From assembly GCF_014356525.2 (NCBI RefSeq), contig NC_052505.1, positions 5,587,836 to 5,651,835 of the forward strand: a DNA stretch of 64,000 bases, given 5' to 3'. Source of the stretch: Nilaparvata lugens (taxonomy: Eukaryota > Arthropoda > Insecta > Hemiptera > Delphacidae). The translations under genes and the position numbers were made by a program. The notes beneath the pieces are model-generated. The model was not told the DNA's origin. It did no database searches and was given only the letters and a program-made list of their open reading frames with translations. Shown piece by piece: positions 22,119 through 33,196 of this stretch (position 1 is the stretch's first letter; each line of letters starts with the position of its first letter).

Positions 22119-23573
22119 TTCTTTTAATGTATAGAAAAAATTGTTAGATGATTACCATGTAAATCTAAGGTTTTATTATAATATTATTCGAGTGGGTCTT
22201 GATCATTTTAAATTGTATATTAATTAGAAATATCTCAAGTAGAATGTATGTTCTATTTTCAATGAAAATGCACTACGAACTGTTCTATGATATATATAAA
22301 TAATACTCGTTTTGCCAAAAAGAACTCCAATTTTACTAGAAATTATATTTTTTAAAGACAGTGAATATTGTTGTAAATATTTGATATAAGAACAATCTAC
22401 TATGTACATCAGTTTTCATATTGAAATAAGGTTATCAACATTTCAAAAAGAAACGTGAAAATAAATGACATTGAACGTTAGAATCAATGTAAGTACAGTA
22501 GCTTATTATGTAAAGCCGCTATCATCACATTCCAAAGAGCTTTATTCATTTAGTTCAGTCTGATTTATTTTCGAATAAAATAAATCTTTAGATTACAGTA
22601 TCTCAAATTATTTGTATTTGCAGTTTTTATTAAAATGTAGGTGGAGGAAAAATGTTGTGTATATCACGAGTTAAAAATGTTTTTTCTCTCTCAGGAAAAT
22701 TGTGCCCTCGGCTTCGCCTCGGGCTTCAAACTTTTCCTCAGGGAGAAAAAACAGTACTTTTCACTCTAGATATACAGATAACTATTTCTGAAAGTAATAT
22801 TCAGCTTCAAATTTATACCCGCTGTTATTTCCAAATTTTAGAAGTATTCTTCACTTTCTGTGTACTAACAAAACCTTTTTATGATTTAGATAGTCATTAG
22901 AATGATAGATTTTGGTCTAAATTATTGTCTTGTAGATGTACTAGGGGTCGATTCAAAGTTTCTGTCCATTTAATACTCAACTATTACAAAAGAATTTGCC
23001 TTTAAATTGGATTTGTCTTAATTTAAGAAAACCATGCAATATTTTTGGCGATGAAAGTGATTGATGAGTTGTGGAATATGAATTGAATGTAAATTTCGCG
23101 ATGATATTTCTTTATACTCGTTTGTAAGTATAGGGATTGTGTGTGGAAATGGGGGTCAAGTTGCTAGCTCTAATCATTCATAAATTTTGCTCAATGCTAG
23201 TCAAAATTCATTTTGCAACTCATTTGTAAATTGTGGTGTTCTTGTGAGAATGTATCCTCTATTTGATTTGAAACAAATCATTTTTTGCATACACTTCAAT
23301 CTTTATCGTGGTAGAATATAAGGAAACATATTTAGGAGAATCCGTTGTCTCCATTGTGAATAAATAAAATATGTTCTTAAAAATACATAAAATATGAAAA
23401 GTAGCCTTTTTAACTTTATTTCTCACAACATTTATCGACTTAATAGACATTTTCAAGTTGATGAACAAAATTAAATTGTTTTGAAAAAGGAATATAAAGT
23501 GAAAACACGTTGTGAAAAATAAAGATGAAAACAGTACTTTGATTCTTAATTTTTATGTAAAAACAAGAAGCCC
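22119..23573. other. 3' flank of the EFCAB14-like gene
   Basis: Holds AATAAA candidates near 22459 and 22574. A small fold-back at 22677-22752 has the centre GCCCTCGGCTTCGCCTCGGGC-like palindrome flanked by TTTTTTCTCTCTCAGG and its inverse. No gene seen. Confidence 0.5.
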
Positions 23574-24044
23574 TTGACCTTCCGGTAGTCGCGCCCTACT
23601 CAATCACACGAGCAGTCGCGTGTTGTACTTTTTACAACATCCAATTTTCCAAGTGTTATGTACTCTGTTTACTGTCAAAACATATTAATCAATTGTATAA
23701 TTACTTTTTCCATCTTCTTGGATTATTTTACGCCTATGAACATTTGTATGATTACCATTTCATAGCCCAATAAGGTACACCAAGCAAAGCTGTGTTATGG
23801 TTCGTTTACAATTCCCGTATACAGTCTTTCTCTATCATACATATGCACTGTCGCGACTAAATGGCAGGCACCTAAAGACTGAACCATTACTCGGTTGATA
23901 CTGCAACTCAGTGGAGTGATGGGGAGAAAGTTTAGGAATGCATAGGTGACTCATTCACTGACACCACTCCATCCAATAGTTTTGTGCAGCCAAAAAACTG
24001 ACACTGTTGTACTTTTTACAACAGCGCGACTGCCGGAAGGTCAA
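23574..24044. mobile_element. TIR element, 471 bp
   Basis: TTGACCTTCCGGTAGTCGCG at the left is inverted at the right (CGCGACTGCCGGAAGGTCAA), each next to a GTTGTACTTTTTACAACA palindrome (23621-23638 and near 24005-24022). The centre shows no coding frame. Confidence 0.8.
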
Positions 24045-24804
24045 CAAAAGAAAGGGATCACTGATCGTAATATTATTTAGCGAGTAAACTTCCCCTCCCC
24101 CAAATTCATCCATATTCCATTAGAAACAAATACCTCAATGTCTACATAAATTCGACATACAAGCAATAAATTTGTTATACTATTCAGATTCTATTATTTT
24201 AAACGAAATCATTTTATCAGTATTACGAATAAATGTAATATTTTATTCCATATAAAACGTGGATCCCAAGCTAATGATATGGAGGTGGATGATAATGAAT
24301 GGAAGCCTAAACAAGTCCTTTCTGAGGTGGAAATGAATAAGATTGTATCTAGTGATAGATTAAGTACTGCCAGGTTGACTTATATGAACATCGAATATTA
24401 TTGATGAACATTCAATTTCTTCATTTCGGTTGCTAAAATCAACACTTTCATCCTAATTATTCTAGTGAGGTATTCAGTGATATTAATGTAAATAAATTGT
24501 GATTATGATTTAAATAAATAATATAAGAGGTCCAATGTATCCATTCTGTTGACTGTAAAATCAGTATTGTTACATTCTTAAGAAATTGCTCCATCGATTA
24601 ATATTACCGTATGTTTCATGCGGTATCCCACTTAAGACTTATGGTCTTCATTGAACTGGATATGTCACTAAAAACTCAACAAATCCACTGCCCAACAATG
24701 TTGTACTTGAATACAAAACCTATTTATGATTAATAATACAGAATCTATTAATGATGAAATTTCACTGCTCTTTCAACAGCCAGAGGTCCCCTACTAACAA
24801 ACTT
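24045..24804. other. Intergenic, no feature recognised
   Basis: AT-rich DNA with no gene or repeat I recognise. Confidence 0.4.
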
Positions 24805-24945
24805 TTTTAGTCAGGTCACTCCCGTGTTATTGGATGGGCACGTTAATTGTCGGTCCTGGCTGAAGTATGGACAGTCGTAGGACCCATTGACGGCTCAAAT
24901 TATGTATTCAGGGTCGGTGAGACCTTCCCGTAAGGGATTCTTCAC
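24805..24945 (+). mobile_element. SINE copy 2, opposite orientation
   Basis: GGTCACTCCCGTGTTATTGG through AGACCTTCCCGTAAGGGATT is the reverse complement of the SINE body at 37970-38120. Lacks the tRNA-like head. Confidence 0.8.
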
Positions 24946-25050
24946 CAACATAAAGCAATAATTGTTTATTATTGCTTATTTACCTTACAAGCATTAGAAC
25001 TGTCATTTCCATTATCTTGAAGCATAAGTTAGTAAGTTATCAAAATAGAA

Positions 25051-25440
25051 GGTTTCCATTAAATTATCAATTTTCTGATTTTTTTTCTGTGTAACTTAGT
25101 TTATGATATTTTTAGCTACCTCAAATCAATTTATGTTCTCAATACATGAGTTTTTTCAATACATTGATATTCCAGTAGTTTTATAAAAATCTTTTAAATG
25201 AAACTATTGTGTTTACATGAAAGTTTCTTGACTTGTAATTTTCTCATTATTTCCATTAAATTATCAATTTTCTGTGTAACCTAGTTAAAGATATTTTTAG
25301 CTACCACAAATCAATATTAATGTTTTCAATACATGAGTTTTCAATACAATGATACTCTTGTAATTTTATAAAAATCTTTTAAATGAAAATATTGTGTTTA
25401 CATCAAAGTTTCTTGACCTGTTATTTTCTCATTATTTTTG
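25051..25440. repeat. Tandem duplication, two units of about 195 bp
   Basis: TTTCCATTAAATTATCAATTTTCTG, TATTTTTAGCTACC, CAATACATGAGTTTT and TTATAAAAATCTTTTAAATG each occur in both units (starts near 25051 and 25252). Confidence 0.85.
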
Positions 25441-25782
25441 TAATAAACATGGAAAAATGTTGACAATGTCAACAGAAGGAGTTTGTTAAATCTTAACTGT
25501 GTACAATCAGAAAGCTCCTTTAAAATGTAATCCCACCAAATCCAGATTCCAATGAAGAGAAAACATGAGTCTTTAGTGGTTAATCATTGAATACATTATC
25601 ACATTAATCCATCCACTACTATTTTTATATGAATTTGATCATTAGTAATCCAATAAATTGTTTGTAAGTTACTTTTAAGTGTGTAAGTTATGTGATGAAT
25701 ATATTAGAAGTTGTTCAATACTCAAGGAGTTTTTAATTACAACCTTGAAACCTTCTCTTCAATCTATTTAATATAATATCAT

Positions 25783-26356
25783 GGAGAAAAAATAGCATAA
25801 GAAGATATCCCATGGTATAGGTCGTCTATGTCCCAAATTTCAAGTCGTCTACTGTCTATTACTGTTTTGGTCGGCTGAGAGTGTAAGAACGGCTTAGGCT
25901 AGGGTCACACGAGCGCACATAGTGCGTCCGTTGCAACTTACTTTTTGCGGCCGTCGCCAATGACACCACACGAGAGTTGAGTGTGGTGCGTCAACGACAG
26001 TTGGCTTTACGCAATTTGAACCAGACGAAGCAATAACTTTTGCATGTCTCGACGTGCGTTGTAGCATTTCTGCGCAATTCAAAAATCACCGTCCGTTACG
26101 ACTTCCGTTACTTGGTACGCACGTACCTCGTGTGTTGTCACCAATTCACCTCTATGTATTCCTATAACGGACGTCAAAAAGTAAGTTGCAACGGACGCGC
26201 TTTGTGCGCTCGTGTGGCCCTAGCCTTAGTATAAGACACAACCAGAGTCACATAGCTTCACGAAAAAGAACTAGGCCTAATAGGACTATCGGCTTGAGTT
26301 AACAGTGAAATTTTGAACATAATAAACATTCTGGTATATCTCTTCTTATGCTATAT
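25783..26356. mobile_element. Outer TIR MITE split by a nested element
   Basis: Ends AATAGCATAAGAAGATATCC and ATATCTCTTCTTATGCTATA are inverted. An uninterrupted relative at 43069-43304 shows that the outer element is about 235 bp; the extra DNA here is the nested element at 25897-26225. Confidence 0.75.
25897..26225. mobile_element. PIF/Harbinger-like MITE with TTA duplication
   Basis: GGCTAGGGTCACACGAGCGC at the left and GCGCTCGTGTGGCCCTAGCC at the right are inverted; the TIR continues over CGTCCGTTGCAACTTACTTTTTG for about 55 bp. TTA flanks both ends (25894-25896, 26226-26228), the PIF/Harbinger target pattern. Superfamily inferred from TSD only. Confidence 0.82.
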
Positions 26357-26650
26357 TAGTGACAATCTGAAACTTGCCTAGCTACAAGTCTACTCTGAGA
26401 CCCAGTTGCACAAAAACCTGTTAAATATTAATCAGGATTAAAGCCGCTAGAACCAATCAGAGAAGCGTTCTTTCCAAATCTCCTCTGATTGGTTCTCGTG
26501 GTATTTAATCATGATTAAAGTTTAACTATACATGCTAAAACTGTAATTATCGGTTGTATAAGAATCTGTGTTGAATTTTAACGGTGATTTAAAGACGGTT
26601 AAATGCTGCAAGAGCCCACAGACAGAGAACCGACAGACGTATTTAATTAG
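26357..26650. mobile_element. Fold-back, CAGTTGCACAAAAACCTGTT family
   Basis: AACCAATCAGAGAAGC and CTCCTCTGATTGGTTCTCGT are inverted around 26450-26500, with TTAATCAGGATTAAA/TTTAATCATGATTAAA. Related words occur at 8160-8240 and 43310-43355. Confidence 0.6.
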
Positions 26651-27037
26651 CAGCACTTAATTACAGTTAGAATTCAACAAACTTTTGTGCAATCAGGCTA
26701 CAAGTTTTGAGAGTCCTGAGAGTTTTCTCTCTATTTCTGTTGCTGTCTGTCCCTGTAAGTTTAGAATTCTTGAGAGTTAAGGTCTCTACACACAGCTACA
26801 CTACGCTGAAACACGTCCTTTTGTGAAACCAGGCCTATACATGTTAAAACTGCAATTACCGGTAAAATAATTAAATTATAAGCAGCACTTAATTACAGTT
26901 AAAATTCAACAAACTTTTGTGCAATCAGGCTACAAGTTTTGAGAGTCCTGAGAGTTTCCTCTCTATTTGTGTTGCTGTCTGTCCCTGTAAGTTTAGAATT
27001 CTTGAGAGTTAAGGTCTCTTCACACAGCTACTTCTTC
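26651..27037. repeat. Spaced direct duplication of about 155 bp
   Basis: 26651-26806 and 26882-27037 are almost identical (CAGCACTTAATTACAGTTA ... TTAGAATTCTTGAGAGTTAAGG), offset by 231 bp. Confidence 0.85.
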
Positions 27038-27200
27038 TTCTTCTTCTTTGGCTACGCCTTATCCCAATCATATGGGGTCGGCATTTCCCTCCTTCAGCCG
27101 TCTCCTCCACAAAATCCTGTCCATCTCCTCCCCGTGTCTCCAACCCATCTCTTGCAGATCAGCCTCCACTCTGTCTCTCCACGTTATCCTTCAGTGTTGA
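27025..27200 (-). mobile_element. RTE-like LINE 3' end with (GAA)n tail
   Basis: Minus-strand frame reads WRDRVEADLQEMGWRHGEEM then ILWRRRLKEGNADPI, matching the extreme C-terminus common to RTE/endonuclease-RT proteins, followed by GAAGAAG repeats. It ends about 25 bp before the IR stop codon on the + coordinate axis, i.e. in or just after the IR 3' UTR. Confidence 0.65.
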
Positions 27201-27223
27201 TGAGGTTGTAGAGATTTTATATT

Positions 27224-27540
27224 TCAGCGTAGCATAGCTAAGTGTGAAGAGACCCTTTCCTCTCTATGTTTTTGTAAGTCCTTGTTCCAAAATACTTCAG
27301 TTATGAATATCAGTGTTGATGAGGTCAATCCGATGGCAAGGATAGTGAGCGCTCCATGGATGTGCTTCAGCTGTAGAACGATGGGCTCACTTTCGGTGGG
27401 CGAAGCACTGCTCTGAGCCACTCCATACTGCACTTTCACTGGTAGGTAGTTGCGCACTACCTCTCCTTCCCAATGCAAGACCAGGCCTGCGCTTTGGATG
27501 TCCAAAATCAGTTTATCCAGAGGCTCTTTGTAGGGCGAAC
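27224..27540 (-). CDS. Ionotropic receptor, terminal exon with TM3
   Basis: Acceptor GATTAACCAG, phase 1 entry, 104 codons plus TAG at 27224-27226. Encodes SPYKEPLDKLILDIQSAGLV, a W-x-G-x-V segment and then TM3 (HIHGALTILAIGLTSSTLIF) and a short cytosolic tail. The order S1-TM1-pore-TM2-S2-TM3 is thus complete for the channel core; about 480 residues are accounted for. Subfamily (antennal versus divergent) cannot be assigned by eye. An RTE-type LINE 3' fragment lies about 25-200 bp beyond the stop codon. Confidence 0.82.
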
Positions 27541-27778
27541 CTGGTTAATCATTCAAAAATACAAATAATCAAATAATGATTCAATAATCAAAATAAATCG
27601 AAATAAAATTTATTTTCTCATATCACTTTAAAATGGCATCAATGTTGAAACATGTTGTGATTAAATATTCAAAAAATCTGGTGTGGTACACTCACACAAC
27701 TTTCTTGCTCATATTGAAACTACGATCAGACTTTTGTATATGTGTATATATATATTGTTTTCAGAGTACTTTTTCCTT

Positions 27779-29988
27779 TGAGAAAAACGTGAAAAACATG
27801 GTTTTTTAGTCATTTTCCGCCATTTTTCTCAAGAATATTACGGAGCTCCTGTAATTTTCCCAGAAATGAAACTTATGCCAGTTGATAGGGCTTAAAAATA
27901 GCTATCCATGATATAAATTTGAAGAAAATCGTTGGAGCCGTTTTCGAGAAAACCGTGAAAAACATGGTTTTTTAGTAATTATCCGCCATTTTTCTCAAGA
28001 ATATTACGGAGCTCCTGTAATTTTCCCAGAAATGAAACTTATGCCAGTTGATAGGGCTTATAAATAGCTATCCATGATATAAATTTGAAGAAAATCGTTA
28101 GAGCCATTTTCGAGAAAAACGTGAAAAACATGGTTTTTTAGTAATTATCCGCCATTTTTCTCAAGAATATTACGGAGCTCCTGTAATTTTCCCAGAAATG
28201 AAACTTATGCCAGTTGATAGGGCTTAAAAATAGCTATCCATGGTATAAATTTGAAGAAAATCGTTAGAGCCGTTTTCGAAAAAACCGTGAAAAACATGGT
28301 TTTTTAGTCATTTTCCGCCATTTTTCTCAAGAATATTACGGAGCTCCTGAAATTTTCCCAGAAATGAAACTTATGCCAGTTGATAGGGCTTAAAAATAGC
28401 TATCCATGATATAAATTTGAAGAAAATCGTTAGAGCCGTTTTCGAGAAAACCGTGAAAAACATGGTTTTTTAGTAATTATCCGCCATTTTTCTCAAGAAT
28501 ATTACGGAGCTCCTGAAATTTTCCCAGAAATGAAACTTATGCCAGTTGATAGGGCTTAAAAATAGCTATCCATGATATAAATTTGAAGAAAATCGTTAGA
28601 GCCATTTTCGAGAAAAACGTGAAAAACATGGTTTTTTAGTCATTTTCCGCCATTTTTCTCAAGAATATTACGGAGCTCCTGTAATTTTCCCAGAAATGAA
28701 ACTTATGCCAGTTGATAGGGCTTAAAAATAGCTATCCATGGTATAAATTTGAAGAAAATCGTTAGAGCCATTTTCGAGAAAAACGTGAAAAACATGGTTT
28801 TTTAGTAATTATCCGCCATTTTTCTCAAGAATATTACGGAGCTCCTGTAATTTTCCCAGAAATGAAACTTATGCCAGTTGATAGGGCTTAAAAATAGCTA
28901 TCCATGATATAAATTTGAAGAAAATCGTTAGAGCCATTTTCGAGAAAAACGTGAAAAACATGGTTTTTTAGTCATTTTCCGCCATTTTTCTCAAGAATAT
29001 TACGGAGCTCCTGTAATTTTCCCAGAAATGAAACTTATGCCAGTTGATAGGGCTTAAAAATAGCTATCCATGATATAAATTTGAAGAAAATCGTTAGAGC
29101 CATTTTCGAGAAAAACGTGAAAAACATGGTTTTTTAGTAATTATCCGCCATTTTTCTCAAGAATATTACGGAGCTCCTGTAATTTTCCCAGAAATGAAAC
29201 TTATGCCAGTTGATAGGGCTTATAAATAGCTATCCATGGTATAAATTTGAAGAAAATCGTTAGAGCCATTTTCGAGAAAAACGTGAAAAACATGGTTTTT
29301 TAGTAATTATCCGCCATTTTTCTCAAGAATATTACAGAGCTCCTGCAATTTTCCAAGGAAAAAAACTCATGTCATTTGATAGGACTTATGAATAGCTACC
29401 CATGGCTTGAATTTGAAGAAAATCGTTAGAGCCGTTTTCGAGAAAACCGTGAAAAACCTGGTTTTGGTCATTATCCGCCATTTTTCTCAAGAATATTACG
29501 GAGCTCATGGAATTTTTCCAGAAATGAGACTCATGCCAGTTGATAGTGCTTATGAATATCTATCCATGGTATGAATTTGAAGTAAATCGTTAAAGCAGTT
29601 TTCGAGAAAACGGTGAAAAACATGGATTTTTAGTCATTATCCGCCATTTTTCTCAAGAATATTACGGAGCTCCTGAAATTTTCCCAGAAATGAAACTTAT
29701 GCCAGTTGATAGGGCTTAAAAATAGCTATCCATGGTATAAATTTGAAGAAAATCGTTGGAGCCGTTTTCGAGAAAACCGTGAAAAACATGGTTTTTTAGT
29801 CATTTTCCGCCATTTTTCTCAAGAATATTACGGAGCTCCTGTAATTTTCCCAGAAATGAGACTTATGCTAGTTGATAGGGCTTATAAATAGCTATCCATG
29901 ATATAAATTTGAAGAAAATCGTTAGAGCCATTTTCGAGAAAAACGTGAAAAACATGGTTTTTTAGTAATTATCCGCCATTTTTTCCGC
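27779..29988. repeat. 166-bp satellite-like tandem array, about 13 monomers
   Basis: The word TTACGGAGCTCC recurs at 27841, 28007, 28173, 28339, 28505, 28671, 28837, 29003, 29169, (29335), 29499, 29665 and 29831 (position of CGGAG/CAGAG): steps of 166 with a single 164. Monomers contain GAAACTTATGCCAGTTGATA and GAAAATCGTTAGAGCC. Variant sites (AGTCATTTTCC versus AGTAATTATCC) alternate strictly from unit 4 to unit 9. The units at 29335-29665 are the most divergent. It lies in the last intron of the IR gene. Confidence 0.95.
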
Positions 29989-30102
29989 CATCTGAATTGA
30001 ATTTTATTGAATTTCTTATTGTCGGGTCCTCATGGTATAGGGACCTTAAGTTTAAAATTTCAGTCGATCGGTTAATTAGGAATGGAGTTATCGTGTTCAC
30101 AG

Positions 30103-30183
30103 ACATACACACACACACACATACACACACACACACACATACACACACACACACATACACACACACACACATACACACACACA
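30103..30183. repeat. (CA)n microsatellite
   Basis: CA repeats with regularly spaced CAT interruptions; the internal part of R4 copy 3, equivalent to the (TG)n of copy 2. Confidence 0.95.
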
Positions 30184-30412
30184 GACCAATACCAAAAATC
30201 ATGTTTTTGGACTCAGGGGACCTTGAAACGTATAGAAAACTGAAATTGGGGTACCTTAATTTTTTATGGAAAGCAATACTTTCCTTACCTATGGTAGTAG
30301 GCAAGGAAAGTAAAAAAGGGTACTGAGATTTTTATTTCTATTTATATTACAAGTAGCCCTACACAGGAAAGAGACAATTAATAATCAAATTTTCTATATT
30401 TCTATTAAGGAC

Positions 30413-31190
30413 TAGCAGGTAACACGTGCTCCGCAAGGGTCCTATTAAAAACTTGACTTTATGAAATTTTGAAGAAAATTTCAAAATAAATAAGCCTTTA
30501 ATAACCATCCTTGGTAAATTAAGGCTGTTCGGAACACTTTTAAATTAGATAATCTTTTTCATTATAATTGTTAAGATCATTATAAGAGTGAGAAAAAGTG
30601 GCAACTGAAATTTTTAAGTAGACTAATAAGCGAGTTATGGGTTGTTGAAGTGCTAACTTTCCAGATTCCGTTTTCTTTCCAGATCATAAAAGGTTTCGAC
30701 TATATTATTAGTACTTCTCTTAAAAATTCAAAAAATATACCTTTCCAAACTAGGACATTTTATTCCCCATATCGTTCATAAATAAAAAAGTACGGTAAAA
30801 TTTTTTGTAAATTCGATAATTTGTTTATTTTGGCATTAATCGCGAAAAAACGCATATTAGAACAAAGCAAATGATGGTACAGAATGTATTAAAAAAAAAA
30901 AAACTCCAATGGAAAATTCGAAACGTTTATGATCTGGAAAGAAAACAGAGTTTAGCACTTCAACAACCCATTACTCGCTTATTAATTTCAGTTGCCACTT
31001 TTTCTCACTCTTATAATGATTTCAACAATTATATTGAAAAAGATTTTCCAATTTAAATAAAAATAAAAAGGTGTACTGAACAGCCTTAAGAATCAATATG
31101 CAAAATTTCAAGTTAATCGGTCCAGTAGTTCAGCGTGATGATGCGTCATTCGTAAATTTCCCATCCCCTACGTAAGCCAATCCTTTCCTT
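30413..31190 (+). repeat. ACCCGTGC-family repeat interrupted by a TTAA element
   Basis: AGCAGGTAACACGTGCTCCG opens the copy and TCGGTCCAGTAGTTCAGCGT closes it. It is colinear with 3236-3725 once 30523-31085 is removed. Confidence 0.75.
30523..31085. mobile_element. Long fold-back element with TTAA duplication
   Basis: TTAA at 30519-30522 and 31086-31089 flanks GGCTGTTCGGAACAC / GTGTACTGAACAGCC. Long inverted arms continue inward (AGAGTGAGAAAAAGTGGCAA versus TTGCCACTTTTTCTCACTCT; GCGAGTTATGGGTTGTTGAA versus TTCAACAACCCATTACTCGC), roughly 200 bp each. The host repeat is uninterrupted in other copies, confirming an insertion. A TTAA target is shared with piggyBac-type elements; no transposase remains. 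Confidence 0.85.
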
Positions 31191-31902
31191 TATTAAAGAT
31201 TCTTATTTGTCACTTTTTCAATGTACTCAAGTAAACTCTGCAAAGTTGTTGAATATGGATGTGGCGTCCGAAAGCACTCCGCAATGTGAGTAGAAGCTGA
31301 TAGCTACTATATATTTATTAAATTCAGACTGCTCTGTCGTATCTGGACTGCAGTATTCAAAAAGGGGTCATTAAAAAGTAGTTCGTGATGGAAAATTGAA
31401 TTGATTAGGTATATGATTTATATACGTTTGATTTATTATGATGTAAGTTATTGATGGAGACATAAAACAAAACGATATGAGAGTATTGAGAAAGTTATTG
31501 ATGTGCCATTAGAAAATTAATGTTGATTGAAACAGGAACATGCTGTCTTAATAAATCTCTGTATAAATTTCCAACAAGGCATCACCTTGCTAAAAACAGG
31601 TAAAAACTCTTCTATCATAATAAATGAAGCGAAATCTTTATTATAAAACAATTTCTTACAATTCTAATAAAATTCTCCTGTGCTTAAAATTCTAGTTTTC
31701 AAAATAAGGAAGTTCATCTATAAAGTTGATCTATTCAAGTTCTGTTTCATTTATAAACAGAGCCTATCTCGAAAGTAACTCCAGTTCATACATATCACAA
31801 ATAAGCAGTAAGAGTCATATAATTATAACCTTTTGGGCCACAATAAATTAGCCTTTAGCCCACAAAAAATTGTGAAATTTATTTGATTTCATGAAACGTT
31901 AC

Positions 31903-32007
31903 CTTTTGGAAGAGCATACACACAGTATTCATAATAAATATCCTCTTTCATCAACTGGAGGTGGTTCATTGATTCTTCTGTAATATAGTCTCCAATTGCA
32001 AAGTAGC
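31903..32007 (-). CDS. Ionotropic receptor, S2 lobe exon 2
   Basis: Short exon: acceptor CATATTTCCAG, donor AAAAG|GTAACG; 105 nt, phase 1 in and out. Encodes GYFAIGDYITEESMNHLQLM and EDIYYEYCVYALPKG. The C-V-Y-A-L-P-K-G ending fits the S2 segment that precedes the final helix and TM3 in IRs. Both junction codons are glycine. Confidence 0.8.
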
Positions 32008-32375
32008 CTGGAAATATGATTGAAAATTATGAGTTTATTTCTTATTTATGAACAGAACTGTGTGTCTCATATAAACATTTGCAAAACCTGCACTGTAATA
32101 CAAATAAGGCTGACCTTTTGAAATATAATTGCATGCCTATAGGCCAATGTTTTTTTATAAGATAGTCATAGATGTAAGATGTATTTTTTTAAATATATGC
32201 CGTCACACTGACATATATTAAATATAATGCCGTCGCTATCTATTACATTTATAGCACGTTGTGATATGCGATTATCCACCGAAGTCTTCCCTCTATTTAC
32301 TGTAAATCATTGGATGTCAAAATTTCAATGGAATACCTCCAGGTCTGGTATCTTTTAATTTGATTTGATCTGCAC

Positions 32376-32778
32376 TATAGTGCGGTCCACGTTATAATGG
32401 CAGTGTTTGATCAGCAATGATATTGCTATCCTTGTCTATCATTCAACAAAGCGGATAGCGCTATCTTTTTCTTGCTCTGCTCTGTTGCCAGATCGTCTTT
32501 TAACAATGTAGAATTAATAATTAACTAACAAAATATTTCATCTTATGGAAATTCATTATGGAATTATTGAAAAATATAATATCTTGCTTAATAAAATATA
32601 ATTAATTATTTTAAAAGAGAATGAACCATTTAATATTACATCAATAAACCCATATCAGCTACCGTCTATATAGAAGGCATTGACAAGACAGAGGATCGGC
32701 AACGTTTTTCTCCTATCTTTCTCCACTGCCATTAGAACGTGGATCTCACTATATAGGCACTTATGCAGTTGTATGGGA
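32376..32778. mobile_element. TIR MITE (GTCCACGTTATAATGGCAGTG family), copy 1
   Basis: ACTATAGTGCGGTCCACGTT and CACTGCCATTAGAACGTGGA are inverted ends. A second copy of equal layout is at 45455-45823. Both sit in introns of the IR gene. Confidence 0.85.
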
Positions 32779-32930
32779 TTAAATTTGAGGCCTATATAAA
32801 TGATATGATTATGATTTATATACACTTGAGTAGTGGACTTTTGTATAGAATGCATGTACAGAATGATTAAAAAATTAATGACTAATATATTTGATAATTA
32901 ATGTTGCTTTCCGTGACGAAACACTATATA

Positions 32931-33091
32931 ATAACTTTGTTGTGGTTAAGACACTGTGTTACTAGTAAATATTTGAAAAAACACTTACTTTTCTTGGAGT
33001 GAAATGCATTCCTCATTACTCCAAGAAAAGTAAGTGTTTTTTTCAAATATTTACTAGTAACACAGCAGTGTCTTAACCACAACAAAGTTAT
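32931..33091. mobile_element. Near-perfect 161-bp palindrome
   Basis: ATAACTTTGTTGTGGTTAAG at the left is exactly inverted at the right end, and the arms (about 70 bp) differ only by a 3-base and a 1-base indel. The loop is about 15 bases (GAAATGCATTCCTCA). Located in the IR intron between the 33.2 and 32.0 kb exons. Confidence 0.9.
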
Positions 33092-33196
33092 ATTTGATAA
33101 ATCGAAGACTAACATCAGCTTACTATAAGCAAATAAATTAAATAGACTCTAAGAGTAATTTATATACTTTTTTTACTAATTCAGACTGAAATTTAC

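Larger units (their letters stand above)
27671..30316 (-). repeat. Dispersed repeat R4, copy 3, inverted and expanded
   Basis: Left end AAAAAATCTGGTGTGGTACA and right end CTTTCCTTACCTATGGTAGT/AGGCAAGGAAAG are the R4 termini in reverse. Copies 1 and 2 are about 820 bp; this one is 2.65 kb because an internal segment is amplified (see the 166-bp array). Confidence 0.82.

Noticed and set aside
27186..27326. CAGTGTTGATGAGG repeated in the IR last exon and just beyond it, suggesting partial exon duplication
   Set aside because: Only 14 bp match and flanks do not align; the downstream copy is at the edge of a LINE fragment.
27779..29988. Regularly spaced repeats suggesting a CRISPR array
   Set aside because: The whole 166-bp unit is repeated, with no unique spacers, and the genome is eukaryotic with spliced genes.
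29969..30326. Open frames of about 110 codons on both strands
   Set aside because: They are carried by the (CA)n microsatellite inside a repeat; poly-TH and poly-CV translations are artefacts.
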